From Bacteroidota bacterium (GTDB taxonomy: Bacteria; Bacteroidota; Bacteroidia; 2-12-FULL-35-15), in assembly GCA_947469885.1 (NCBI GenBank), contig CANIQT010000019.1, positions 1 through 64,000 on the forward strand: a stretch of 64,000 nucleotides of DNA, written 5' to 3'. The notes under the pieces are model-generated. The model worked only from the letters and a program-made list of their open reading frames with translations. It did not search any database and had not been told where the DNA came from. Both the position numbers and the translations under genes were made by a program. Shown piece after piece: positions 48,383 to 57,241 of the stretch. How positions within the stretch are numbered: the first letter of the stretch is position 1; each line of letters starts with the position of its first letter.

Positions 48383-49729
48383 TTATTCATCTTTATATTT
48401 TCCAAAACGAACCGCAAAACCGATAAATGGAAAACCAATGTAATTGCCTCTTTCAATAAGAGCAGGAGTGTTTGCAAATCCGAAATCGAATGTGGTGCGC
48501 TGTGTCATAAATCTGCCTGCATACGAATAAAATCCTTCGTAATGACTGCTAACTCCCGAAAAGTGTTCTTCTCTGCCCATTGGATTGCCCTTCACACTCA
48601 CCATCCAATTTTCAGTTACAAGTGCAAACTTTTTTCCTACTCTCACCATTCCATTCAACGTATAAACTGGTTGAGCCATCCAATTCGCTTTACCGTCAAC
48701 CCCCGTAAAGCCATATCCTGCTCCAAAAGTAATGTTGTGATCGTAATTTCCAACCGTTACCAAACCAAACCCAAGTCCTAAGCCAAAGTTATGATCGTTG
48801 ATAGGAAAAAAACTGTTGCCCACCATCACACCTCCTGCCACATGAAGATTGTTCACCACTTTAAATCCTAATTTGGTATCCAGGTAAACTCCGAAAGGTC
48901 CCACCAAACCACCGCCAATAGTGGCATAATCAGTTATTCCATATTGAACCGCATTACCCAATCCTAAAATATTCTGATAATATCCTTCACCTTTTTTCAG
49001 CTGATAAGCCGATGGTGCAAACAAGTAACGAGTTGAGTTTGGATTTTTAAACCAAATGCTTCCTTGCTTCGAAACCGTTGCATCTTCAAACTCACTTATC
49101 TTTTTAATTTTTGAGGCAGGCAAATTAATTACTCCCAAATCTTTTGTTTCTACAATGGTGTATCTTTCGTTTTGATTCAAAATTTTTCCGGAAATAATAC
49201 TTCCATCATTCAGTGTAATCACCATTACTTGGTTACCGTTTTCCAATTCCAGGGTTTGAATTTTTGTACGTTGAATTTTTTTCTCTCCAATGTTATTGTC
49301 CAACAACACCACTTCTTTTTCGTTTTGACTAATCAGTTTCCCTTTCAATCTCGTTCCATCTATCAGGTTAATAATATAGTGTGCTGCCGTGTCAATGACT
49401 TTGCTTTCGGATTCAGAATAGTATTCTACATTTCCATTTGGTTTATTATTATTGGCTTTTGCCTGATTATAATAAAGTGTGGGCGTATTAAATTTATCCA
49501 CCATTCCATTTTTGTAAATAATTTGATTGATTTCCGATTTGTTAATCATGTAAACCGGACCAGAAAGATTGTCCTGTTTTTTGTACTTCACCACTTCAGT
49601 TGATACTTCAACAATTTTTGAAAGTATCATTTCGTGGTTCAATTTTACAATAGTGTCTTGTGCATTGGTGCTGAAATTCATCATTAATGCTATCGCAATT
49701 AAAGTGATGATAAAGTTTTGTTTTTTCAT
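48383..49729 (-). CDS. Secreted outer-membrane-like protein, paralogue 1
   Basis: A 448-residue protein with a signal peptide (MKKQNFIITLIAIALMMNF...NAQ). The N-terminal part (DTIVKLNHEMILSKIVEVS, GPVYMINKSEINQIIYKNG) is related to the N-terminus of the next gene upstream. A second repeat of that type follows (DGTRLKGKLISQNEKEV). The C-terminal half (VGKKFALVTENWMVSVKGN, then AVRFGK) has the Gly/aromatic alternation of a beta-barrel. Function unknown. It shares an upstream leader with the next two genes. Confidence 0.68.
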   Translation of the reverse strand: MKKQNFIITLIAIALMMNFSTNAQDTIVKLNHEMILSKIVEVSTEVVKYKKQDNLSGPVYMINKSEINQIIYKNGMVDKFNTPTLYYNQAKANNNKPNGNVEYYSESESKVIDTAAHYIINLIDGTRLKGKLISQNEKEVVLLDNNIGEKKIQRTKIQTLELENGNQVMVITLNDGSIISGKILNQNERYTIVETKDLGVINLPASKIKKISEFEDATVSKQGSIWFKNPNSTRYLFAPSAYQLKKGEGYYQNILGLGNAVQYGITDYATIGGGLVGPFGVYLDTKLGFKVVNNLHVAGGVMVGNSFFPINDHNFGLGLGFGLVTVGNYDHNITFGAGYGFTGVDGKANWMAQPVYTLNGMVRVGKKFALVTENWMVSVKGNPMGREEHFSGVSSHYEGFYSYAGRFMTQRTTFDFGFANTPALIERGNYIGFPFIGFAVRFGKYKDE

Positions 49730-49788
49730 TTTGTTTTTTGTTTTTGTTTAGTTGTTTGAATTTGAAATTTGAAATCTGAAATTTGTTA

Positions 49789-50481
49789 TTAATTATATTT
49801 TTGATTGTAAAGTTTTACTGCTGCTTTGTTTGCATCTCCTCTTTTCTTTTTCGATACGCCCGAAGCAATTGGGCAGGCAATGGCAGCTGCTATGGAAACT
49901 GCTCCAAGTGCTATATATTCTCCTTCGTTCGAATCACCACCTGTGGCAATACATGCAAGTCCTGCAATGCCAAGCGGAATGGCAGCAAACCCCAAAAATT
50001 GCAACCCATGATAATGTTTCGAATCTGCTACTTTTTCTATCAATTCTTTATCTCTTGTATCTAGCATTATGCTATACATCTCACGTTCGTTAATTAAACT
50101 ATTTTGAAAACGAAAACGGTAAGCATTGCCAAATAGTTCCATTTTAGCTGAGTATGCTGGTGCAGGGTGGCGCACGTTCAAATCAAAAGCCCCTGGTTTT
50201 TGTTTTTCATCAAAATACTCCTCGGTTGTTTTTTCAAACGTTTGTTTCATCCCTGAAGAAAAAGAAATCTGAACGATGTCTGCTTTTTTTTCAACGTACA
50301 TAGGTCCGTCCTGAAAATCGAACCTGTGATAATTTATTTCGTCCGGTTTTATTTCATTTATTTTTGCAATTATCAAATTGCCATTTGTTTTGTAAATCGT
50401 ATCCTGACCATAGCCAATCACACTCATTACATTTAATAATAGTAGCCCTATTATTTTTCCGATGTTGTTTTGTTTTTTCAT
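49789..50481 (-). CDS. Secreted membrane-associated protein, paralogue 2
   Basis: A 230-residue protein with a signal peptide (MKKQNNIGKIIGLLLLNVM, cleavage near YGQ) and a domain matching the start of the downstream gene: DTIYKTNGNLIIAKINEIK, GPMYVEKKADIVQISFSSG. Further on there are two hydrophobic segments (FLGFAAIPLGIAGLACIA, then ALGAVSIAAAIACPIAS). The family is unknown to me. A 59-bp gap with TTGAAAT-type repeats separates it from the next gene. Confidence 0.7.
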   Translation of the reverse strand: MKKQNNIGKIIGLLLLNVMSVIGYGQDTIYKTNGNLIIAKINEIKPDEINYHRFDFQDGPMYVEKKADIVQISFSSGMKQTFEKTTEEYFDEKQKPGAFDLNVRHPAPAYSAKMELFGNAYRFRFQNSLINEREMYSIMLDTRDKELIEKVADSKHYHGLQFLGFAAIPLGIAGLACIATGGDSNEGEYIALGAVSIAAAIACPIASGVSKKKRGDANKAAVKLYNQKYN

Positions 50482-50529
50482 TTTGTTTTTGTTTTAGTTA
50501 ATTTGAAATCTGAAATTTGAAATCTGAAA

Positions 50530-50685
50530 TCACATCGATTGCCAATCCAAAATATTCATCATAAATTCATAAACATTAATTTTTCCTAATAGTGTTATTG
50601 CAAAAGCAATAGTTGCTGAAATAATACAATACTTAACAAGGATGTTTGTTTTAGTAATAATGCTGATGTGTGTGCTAGTTTCCAT
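50530..50685 (-). CDS. Small membrane protein, 51 residues
   Basis: A short open frame reading METSTHISIITKTNILVKYC and then IISATIAFAITLLGKI, a single hydrophobic helix, ending in a stop at 50530. I support it because its upstream leader (CTAAAACAAAACAAA before the ATG) is nearly the same as those of the two genes downstream, which are real. There is no homology I recognise. It may be a leader-linked small membrane protein. Confidence 0.5.
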   Translation of the reverse strand: METSTHISIITKTNILVKYCIISATIAFAITLLGKINVYEFMMNILDWQSM

Positions 50686-50840
50686 TTTGTTTTGTTTTAG
50701 TTAATTTGAAATCTGTAATTATTTACGCAACAAAAGTACATGGAGTAGGGCAGGGCAAGAAACGGATTTCTGCGTACCAGTTTTTAAATTTATGCGATAA
50801 ACACAAAAATCACGGTGATGAATATACATAAGTGGCAAAA

Positions 50841-50889
50841 ATTTGCAATTATTGCAAATCGTTTTATTACTTTTGGCAACTATTGCAAA
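50841..50889 (+). promoter_or_regulatory. Dual palindromic operator of the HTH gene
   Basis: ATTTGCAA-TTA-TTGCAAAT (50841-50859) is a perfect inverted repeat. TTGGCAA-CTA-TTGCAAA (50873-50889) is a near copy. Their centres are 31 bp apart, about three helical turns. A -7 element TACTTTTG (50868-50875) overlaps the second, so a protein bound here would block the promoter. Confidence 0.65.
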
Positions 50890-50927
50890 TTTTTGTTCCA
50901 CCCATTAGTAAAAAATACTAAACAATT

Positions 50928-51950
50928 ATGGCAAAAAAAGAAAAAGAAAAAGCCCAAACATTATTAATGCAACGTATAAAAGACTCGTTGCCCAAAAACA
51001 TTTCCTTTGTTGACGAACTCGCAGATGTCTTAAAACTGAGCAACGACAGTGCTTACCGAAGAATACGTGGCGAAACCGATTTGTCAATTGAAGAAATTTC
51101 AACCATCTGCAAACACTTCAAATTTTCATTCGATGCTTATGTCGGCAATTCCGATAGCAGTTATGTCACCTTCAAACATCATCAACTCAGCAGCCATGTC
51201 AATACCTTTAAAGAATACTTAACAGGAATGAAAAACGACATCAATCAAGTCATGAAATTCCCTGAAGGCAGCCGGCAGATTATTTATGCTGCTGAAGATA
51301 TCCCTGTATTTCAAAATTTTGCCCACCCTTACCTTTCTGCCTTCAAAATATTTTATTGGAACCGCTCCATCCTCAACTCCCCCGGCTTCGAAGACCGCAA
51401 GTTCGAAGCCGCACACATCGACAAAGAGCTGTTCGAAATTGCAAAAGACATCTATCATTGCTATTCAAAAATAGATTCCATCGAAGTTTGGAGTGACGAC
51501 ACCGCCAACTCCACCCTCAAACAAATCGAATTTTACTGGGATGCGGGTGCTTTTAAAAGTAAAGAAGATGCCCTACTTGTTTGCGAAGAACTAACCACCA
51601 TGTTTGCCCGTATTCAAAAACAAGCGGAGATAAATATAAAGCTCGATGTGGACGGAAAACCAGCAACCAACACCAAAAATTATGAACTCTATCATTCCGA
51701 TGTAATGATTGGCAACAACTGCGTAATGACCACCATGGGACCACACAAAGGCGCCTACATATCCTACCACACCTTTAATGTAATGCTCACCACCAACACC
51801 AACTTTTGCAACGAAACCGACTTGTGGCTCAAAAACCTCATCAAAAAATCAAACCTCATCTCTGGCGTAGCCGAAAAACAACGTTACCGCTATTTTAAAC
51901 ACATCAACGACATGCTCAAAAAGTTAATTGATAAAATTGAAAAGGGGTAA
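50928..51950 (+). CDS. HTH transcriptional regulator
   Basis: A 340-residue protein. An N-terminal Cro/BetR-like helix-turn-helix (FVDELADVLKLSNDSAYRRIRGETDL, quoted in parts: KLSNDSAYRRIRGE) occupies residues ~15-65, followed by a long mostly helical effector region (WNRSILNSPGFEDRKF, SKEDALLVCEELTTMFARIQ) that I do not recognise. This design recurs in Bacteroidota regulators of unknown signal. Two palindromic operator-like sites lie directly upstream, so autoregulation is likely. It ends at a terminator hairpin of the dispersed family (51980). Confidence 0.75.
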   Translation: MAKKEKEKAQTLLMQRIKDSLPKNISFVDELADVLKLSNDSAYRRIRGETDLSIEEISTICKHFKFSFDAYVGNSDSSYVTFKHHQLSSHVNTFKEYLTGMKNDINQVMKFPEGSRQIIYAAEDIPVFQNFAHPYLSAFKIFYWNRSILNSPGFEDRKFEAAHIDKELFEIAKDIYHCYSKIDSIEVWSDDTANSTLKQIEFYWDAGAFKSKEDALLVCEELTTMFARIQKQAEINIKLDVDGKPATNTKNYELYHSDVMIGNNCVMTTMGPHKGAYISYHTFNVMLTTNTNFCNETDLWLKNLIKKSNLISGVAEKQRYRYFKHINDMLKKLIDKIEKG

Positions 51951-51979
51951 TTTTAAAAAAGTCGAAAGTCGAAAAGCCC

Positions 51980-52013
51980 AAAGTCCAAAGTTACACAGCT
52001 AACTTTGGACTTT
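51980..52013 (+). terminator. Terminator hairpin, dispersed family copy 2
   Basis: AAAGTCCAAAGTTA pairs over 14 bp with TAACTTTGGACTTT around a CACAGC loop, 30 bp after the HTH gene. Same stem as at 17428 and 57196. Confidence 0.85.
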
Positions 52014-52101
52014 ATAGTGTTTTTTTTCGATAAATAAACTATTTTTGTCGTCTAATGACCAAAATTAGCTACGAATATTCTTTGGAGGTTTTCCAAGCTT
52101 C

Positions 52102-52353
52102 AATCTTATATCCCATTTCTTTAATCTTATATCCCATTTATTTAAACTTATATCCCATTTATTTAATCTTATATCCGTTTGTTTGAATCTTATATCCCTT
52201 TGTTTTAATCTTATATCCTGTTGCTCTAATCTTATATCCCGTTGTTTTAATCTTATATCCCATTACTCGAATCTTATATCTCATTATATGAATCTTATAT
52301 CCCCTTGATTGAGTATCATATCGTTTTGTTTTAATCTTATATCCCAACAACCA
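52102..52353. repeat. Twelve-unit 21-bp tandem array
   Basis: Twelve units of exactly 21 bp, core AATCTTATATCCC with a variable second half, from 52102. On the minus strand the frame reads GYKIRTT-like heptapeptides. It lies upstream of the T9SS gene at 52405; the stretch 52014-52101 before it is AT-rich with no feature. Confidence 0.94.
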
Positions 52354-52404
52354 AATTTCTCCAATTCAACAATTGTAATTACCTTGCACGCTCAAATTAG
52401 TCGA

Positions 52405-55400
52405 ATGCTACACAAATTATTTTCTCTTTTAATTATCACTTCCTTTTTATTACCCAATAAAATAGCGGCACAAGACTGGATTAAAAAAATGCAGGACACC
52501 ACCACTAATTTTAATGACGTCAAAAAATCGTTCAACAAATATTGGGCAAAACAAGAACGCAAAGAAAAACTAAAATCCTTCTTTACCATCCGTAAACAAA
52601 CCGAAGAAGAAAACGAAGGAATGATACTCTACAAACGTTGGGAAAATTTTGTTGGTCCTCGTGTGTTCCCTTCGGGAGATAGAAGAGTAATGGAAGCCGG
52701 AAATGCAGAAATACGCAAACTCATCAACAGTCATGAATATCGTGCAAGCCGTCAAATAGGCGGCAACTGGTCCCCCGTTGGCTCCTTTGTCATCCCCGAC
52801 AGTGGAGGAGGAGCAGGGCGGCTGCAATGCGTCCGCTTCGACCCATCCAATTACAATAATATATATGCAGGTGCTTGTGCAGGCGGTTTATGGAAATCAA
52901 ATACCCTCGGCAACACTTGGACCACCAACACCGATGCCTTGCCTTCGTTAGGCATAAACGATGTAGTAGTGGACCCAACCGACCCTAACATTATTTACAT
53001 AGCCACCGGAGATGGCGACCACAGCGATACCTACAGCGTAGGCGTGCTCAAATCAATTGACGGAGGCAACACCTGGAACATTACCGGACTCAGCTCTTCC
53101 ACCATTCAAGGGCGGTTGGTGTATAAATTACTCATGGACCCATACAACCACAACACCCTATATGCAGGAGCAAGCAACGGTATTTTCAAGTCCATAGATG
53201 CAGGCGTTACATGGATTCGGATAAATTCCGCTGGAACAATTCGAGACATCGAATTTCGTCCAGGTAGCAACACCTGTATTTATGCCGTATCAGGCACCAC
53301 TTTTTTAAAATCCCTCAATGCAGGCAACACCTGGACCACCATCACCTCCGGTTTGCCAGCTTCCACTTCCATCAACCGTATGTCAATAGCCGTTAGTCCG
53401 GCCGCTCCGGCTTTTGTCTATGTAATGAGTTCGAATGCTTCCACCAGCGGTTTTTACGGCTTGTATTTTTCTAATAATTCAGCCAATTCCTTTGTGCAGC
53501 AATCAAACACACCCGAATTGTTAGGTTGGGATGTAAATGGTGGTGGCAATTCCGGGCAAGGCTGGTACACACTTCCCATTGAAGTTAATCCAATCCATCC
53601 TTACGAAGTTGTGGTAGGCGGAGTCAACGTTTGGCGTTCCATTGATGGAGGTGTTCATTGGTCCATCATTGGCCATTGGACTGGCGCAAGCGGAGTGCCC
53701 TATGTCCATGCCGATATTCATGATATAACTTACCGTCCCGATGGAAGTGCTATCTATGTGGGTACCGATGGCGGTATTTTTGTAACCTATGACGATGGCG
53801 TAACATGGGCTGATAAAAGCGCAGGCTTAATGATTGGGCAGTTGTATCGCATTGGCAATTCAAACACCCATTTCGATAAAGTGATACAAGGCTGGCAAGA
53901 CAATGGTACCAACCTGTACGATGCAGGTGGTTGGGACCACGTGGTGGGAGGCGATGGCATGGAATGTTTTATTGATTGGAACACTTCCCGATATCAGTAT
54001 GCCGAATATCAGTATGGAGCCATATACAGGTCGAGCAATTATGGAGATAATTTTCAATACATCAAAAATCAAATAAACGAAGCAGGCGAATGGGTAACCC
54101 CTTGGTGCGAAGACCCTCAGGTATCTACCACCATTTATGCAGGATACAAAAACGTTTGGAAAAGCACCGACCAGGGCGACCATTGGGCAGCCATTTCCAC
54201 TTTCAATTCAGGCGGACTCACCTCACTTGCCGTTGCACCTTCCAACCCGCTTTATATTTATGCTTCCAACGGTACCCTTGTGTATCGAACCAATGACGGG
54301 GGCACAACCTGGAATCAAGCTGGCATTAATGGAAATGCAAATTCAATAACTTACTTAACCGTTTGCACCACCAATCCGCTTATTGTTTGGGCAACTGTAT
54401 CAGGATATACCGCTACGCAAAAAGTATTTAAGTCCATAAATGGAGGAGTAAGCTGGACTAACATCACCCATAATCTACCCAACATACCTGCCAACTGTGT
54501 CATCAATCAAACTGGAACTGCAGACGGGGTGTATGTGGGTACCGATGTCGGAGTTTATTATATTGATAACACCATGACTTCATGGATGCCTTTTTCCAAT
54601 GGCTTACCAAATGTAGTTGTTGACGAATTAGAAATTCATTACCCAAGTAATCTATTGCGGGCAGGTACTTTTGGCAGAGGTTTGTGGGAAACACCCATTC
54701 GCGACCCATTGAGTAATCTTCCTTTTGCCAATTTCAGGGGAGATACCCTGAGTGGCTGTCCGGGCTTCAATGTGCAGTTTTACGATAGTACACTCAACAC
54801 TCCCATCGCTTGGCAGTGGCGGTTTCCGGGTGGTGTGCCCGATACTTCATCGCTTCAAAATCCTGTGGTTACTTATTCCAACACCGGAACGTATAACAAT
54901 GTAACCTTAGTAGTTACCAATGCCAATGGCACCGATTCGGTTACCAAATATTCGTATGTTGCAGTGAGTCCAAACATCAAACCTCTTATTTATGCCAATC
55001 CAGACGATACGATTTGTTCCAATGCCACTTGTCAGTTGGTGGCAAGTCCGGCACAAAATTATGTTTGGTATCCCGGCAATCTAACTTCCGTCAACATCAC
55101 AGTTAACAACACCGGAACGTTTTCAGTAAAAACTACCGACATATTTAACTGTGCCAATCAGTCAGATACAATACATATCTACAGTATTCCTGCACCTGCC
55201 ATTCCAACCATTACCGTATCGCACGACACCTTGTTTTCAAGTTCGCCCACAGGCAATCAATGGGTAATGAACGGGGCTATTTTGCCAGGAGAAACCAATT
55301 TTTATTATGTGGTTTTAAATGGAGGTAATTTGTTCAGGGTAATAGTAACAGATGCTACCACAGGATGCTCTGCCCAATCTTCTATTTTTGTTGGCATAGA

Positions 55401-55668
55401 TGAAGTAAACACCAACGGTATTTTGTTTGATATCTATCCTAATCCAGCTACTTTAGTTGTTAATCTATCGCTGCAACAAGCTGATAAAGATGAACTAATG
55501 ATTAACATAACCGATGTTTTAGGAAAAGTAATTTACACCAAAAAACATCCTTCTTTTTCCGGTAGAATGGAAACATCTATTGATATAAGCACTTTGCCCA
55601 AAGGAATATACCTGCTTTCCATAAAAAACTCAAAAGGAATTGCAGGCAAGAAATTGGTGGTATATTAA
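52405..55668 (+). CDS. T9SS-secreted BNR/sortilin-like protein
   Basis: About 1087 residues from the ATG at 52405 (MLHKLFSLLIITSFLLPNK), a signal peptide; the frame is open to 52309 inside the array, which I reject. A long beta-propeller region carries many Asp-box/BNR motifs (SIDGGNTWN, SIDAGVTWI, TYDDGVTWA, TNDGGTTWN). A PKD domain follows (AWQWRFPGGVPDTSS), and the C-terminus is a T9SS sorting domain (YPNPATLVVNLSL, then GIYLLSIKNSKG). The protein should be exported to the surface or medium. Enzymatic activity is unknown; Asp-box propellers occur in glycosidases and binding proteins. Confidence 0.9.
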   Translation: MLHKLFSLLIITSFLLPNKIAAQDWIKKMQDTTTNFNDVKKSFNKYWAKQERKEKLKSFFTIRKQTEEENEGMILYKRWENFVGPRVFPSGDRRVMEAGNAEIRKLINSHEYRASRQIGGNWSPVGSFVIPDSGGGAGRLQCVRFDPSNYNNIYAGACAGGLWKSNTLGNTWTTNTDALPSLGINDVVVDPTDPNIIYIATGDGDHSDTYSVGVLKSIDGGNTWNITGLSSSTIQGRLVYKLLMDPYNHNTLYAGASNGIFKSIDAGVTWIRINSAGTIRDIEFRPGSNTCIYAVSGTTFLKSLNAGNTWTTITSGLPASTSINRMSIAVSPAAPAFVYVMSSNASTSGFYGLYFSNNSANSFVQQSNTPELLGWDVNGGGNSGQGWYTLPIEVNPIHPYEVVVGGVNVWRSIDGGVHWSIIGHWTGASGVPYVHADIHDITYRPDGSAIYVGTDGGIFVTYDDGVTWADKSAGLMIGQLYRIGNSNTHFDKVIQGWQDNGTNLYDAGGWDHVVGGDGMECFIDWNTSRYQYAEYQYGAIYRSSNYGDNFQYIKNQINEAGEWVTPWCEDPQVSTTIYAGYKNVWKSTDQGDHWAAISTFNSGGLTSLAVAPSNPLYIYASNGTLVYRTNDGGTTWNQAGINGNANSITYLTVCTTNPLIVWATVSGYTATQKVFKSINGGVSWTNITHNLPNIPANCVINQTGTADGVYVGTDVGVYYIDNTMTSWMPFSNGLPNVVVDELEIHYPSNLLRAGTFGRGLWETPIRDPLSNLPFANFRGDTLSGCPGFNVQFYDSTLNTPIAWQWRFPGGVPDTSSLQNPVVTYSNTGTYNNVTLVVTNANGTDSVTKYSYVAVSPNIKPLIYANPDDTICSNATCQLVASPAQNYVWYPGNLTSVNITVNNTGTFSVKTTDIFNCANQSDTIHIYSIPAPAIPTITVSHDTLFSSSPTGNQWVMNGAILPGETNFYYVVLNGGNLFRVIVTDATTGCSAQSSIFVGIDEVNTNGILFDIYPNPATLVVNLSLQQADKDELMINITDVLGKVIYTKKHPSFSGRMETSIDISTLPKGIYLLSIKNSKGIAGKKLVVY

Positions 55669-55723
55669 TTTATTAGTTAATTTTGCCTTACAATTTTATT
55701 ATTCACTCTAAATCTTAAATAAC

Positions 55724-57172
55724 ATGAAAAAATTATTACTATTTATTTTGTTGACTGTATTATCAATTGGTGCAGCTACAGCACAAGTTTCGTTGCCAAA
55801 CGGAGGTTTCGAAAACTGGACATCTTCGGTTACTTACAATCCCGACAATTACATGGTCACTTCAAATCAGCAGGCGATACTGCAAGCAGGCGCTGCTCCT
55901 AATTGTTTGCGAGTAGCTGACCCTTATCATGGTAATTATGCTATTCAAATTACAACAGTGCTTGGAACGGCAGACACCACCATGGGTTATTTTTTGGATG
56001 GCAATCCGAACGGACCACCACAAAACTGGACAGGTGGTATTCCATATACCGAAATGCCTACCGGTATTCAAGGGTATTACAAATCGGCTATCACGGCAGG
56101 CGATATTGCACATTTGTTCGTGAATTTTAAATTAGGTGGAGTTAGTATTGGTTTTTATGTGTTCGATTTCACAGGTAATAATTCTAACTACACTCCTTTT
56201 AATTTTACTTTTATGCCTGCGCTTACTCAAACCCCTGATTCTATTATTTTTGGAGCTGCTTCTTCCGATTTTTTAACCAATACTCAAATTCCGGGAAGTA
56301 TGTTACAGTTAGACAGCATTTCGTTCACAGGTGCAGCCACTCAACCTGCATTGTTGAATGGCGATTTTGAAAACTGGACAGCCGACACTTTAAAATCGTT
56401 GGATAATTGGTATGCGATAGGAGGTGGAGGCAACAGCCTTGGTAGTGTTACTCAAACTACAGATGCTTACAGCGGAAACTATGCGCTTGAGCTAACAACT
56501 TACGCTGGTGATAACAATGGCAACCCAAGAGCGCAACCCGGAACAGAAGGCACTGGTTATTATGTTTGCCCTAACGGTCCCGGAATGTGCAACTTGGTTG
56601 GTGGTTATCCTTATATCAACATGGTAGACACACTTGCTTTCTATTATAAATATGCTCCTGCAAACCCAACCGACACCGCACAAGTGAGCATGGTGTTTAA
56701 ATTTAACGGAACTCAAACATGGTGGACTGGTGGGTGGATGCTGCCTTCGGCAAACTACCAGTATTTCGAAGTGCCGATTAATTTGTTTTCGCCTGCCGAT
56801 TCGGTTATTGTTATGTTTCAATCCTCCCAATGGCAAGATTCAACCCTTGTTTCTGTGGGCGATGTGCTGATAGTGGATGATGCGTATTTCAAATCGCAAC
56901 CGCTTACTACAAGTATAAATCAATGGAAATGGAATAGTGGCGAACTAGTTATTGCACCCAACCCTTCATCTGATTTATTTTATATTTCAAATTACAAATC
57001 ATCAATTGTTAGCTGTAAAGTAATGGATGTAGTAGGAAACGTTGTTCTTCAATCAACCATCAACAGTAATCAATCAACAATTGACATCAGGAGTTTTGCG
57101 AAAGGAATTTATTTTGTGGAGGTGCTTACTTCCGATGCTCAATTAGTAAGGAAGAAAATGGTGAAGGAATAA
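55724..57172 (+). CDS. T9SS-secreted protein with two NGGFENW-type domains
   Basis: A 482-residue secreted protein. The signal peptide ends TAQ. Two similar ~190-residue beta domains begin NGGFENWTSSVTYNPDNY and NGDFENWTADTLKSLDNW, a type linked to carbohydrate-binding or PCMD-like families. The C-terminus is a T9SS sorting domain (IAPNPSSDLFYISNY, then GIYFVEV). It follows the BNR protein by 55 bp on the same strand; a combined role in polymer binding is possible but not shown. Confidence 0.85.
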   Translation: MKKLLLFILLTVLSIGAATAQVSLPNGGFENWTSSVTYNPDNYMVTSNQQAILQAGAAPNCLRVADPYHGNYAIQITTVLGTADTTMGYFLDGNPNGPPQNWTGGIPYTEMPTGIQGYYKSAITAGDIAHLFVNFKLGGVSIGFYVFDFTGNNSNYTPFNFTFMPALTQTPDSIIFGAASSDFLTNTQIPGSMLQLDSISFTGAATQPALLNGDFENWTADTLKSLDNWYAIGGGGNSLGSVTQTTDAYSGNYALELTTYAGDNNGNPRAQPGTEGTGYYVCPNGPGMCNLVGGYPYINMVDTLAFYYKYAPANPTDTAQVSMVFKFNGTQTWWTGGWMLPSANYQYFEVPINLFSPADSVIVMFQSSQWQDSTLVSVGDVLIVDDAYFKSQPLTTSINQWKWNSGELVIAPNPSSDLFYISNYKSSIVSCKVMDVVGNVVLQSTINSNQSTIDIRSFAKGIYFVEVLTSDAQLVRKKMVKE

Positions 57173-57195
57173 GTTAATTTCAAGTTAAAAGGTCC

Positions 57196-57229
57196 AAAGT
57201 CCAAAGTTACATTGCTAACTTTGGACTTT
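57196..57229. terminator. Bidirectional terminator hairpin, dispersed family copy 3
   Basis: AAAGTCCAAAGTTA pairs over 14 bp with TAACTTTGGACTTT around a CATTGC loop, between the convergent T9SS and GT2 genes. Confidence 0.88.
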
Positions 57230-57241
57230 TTAACATTGGAC

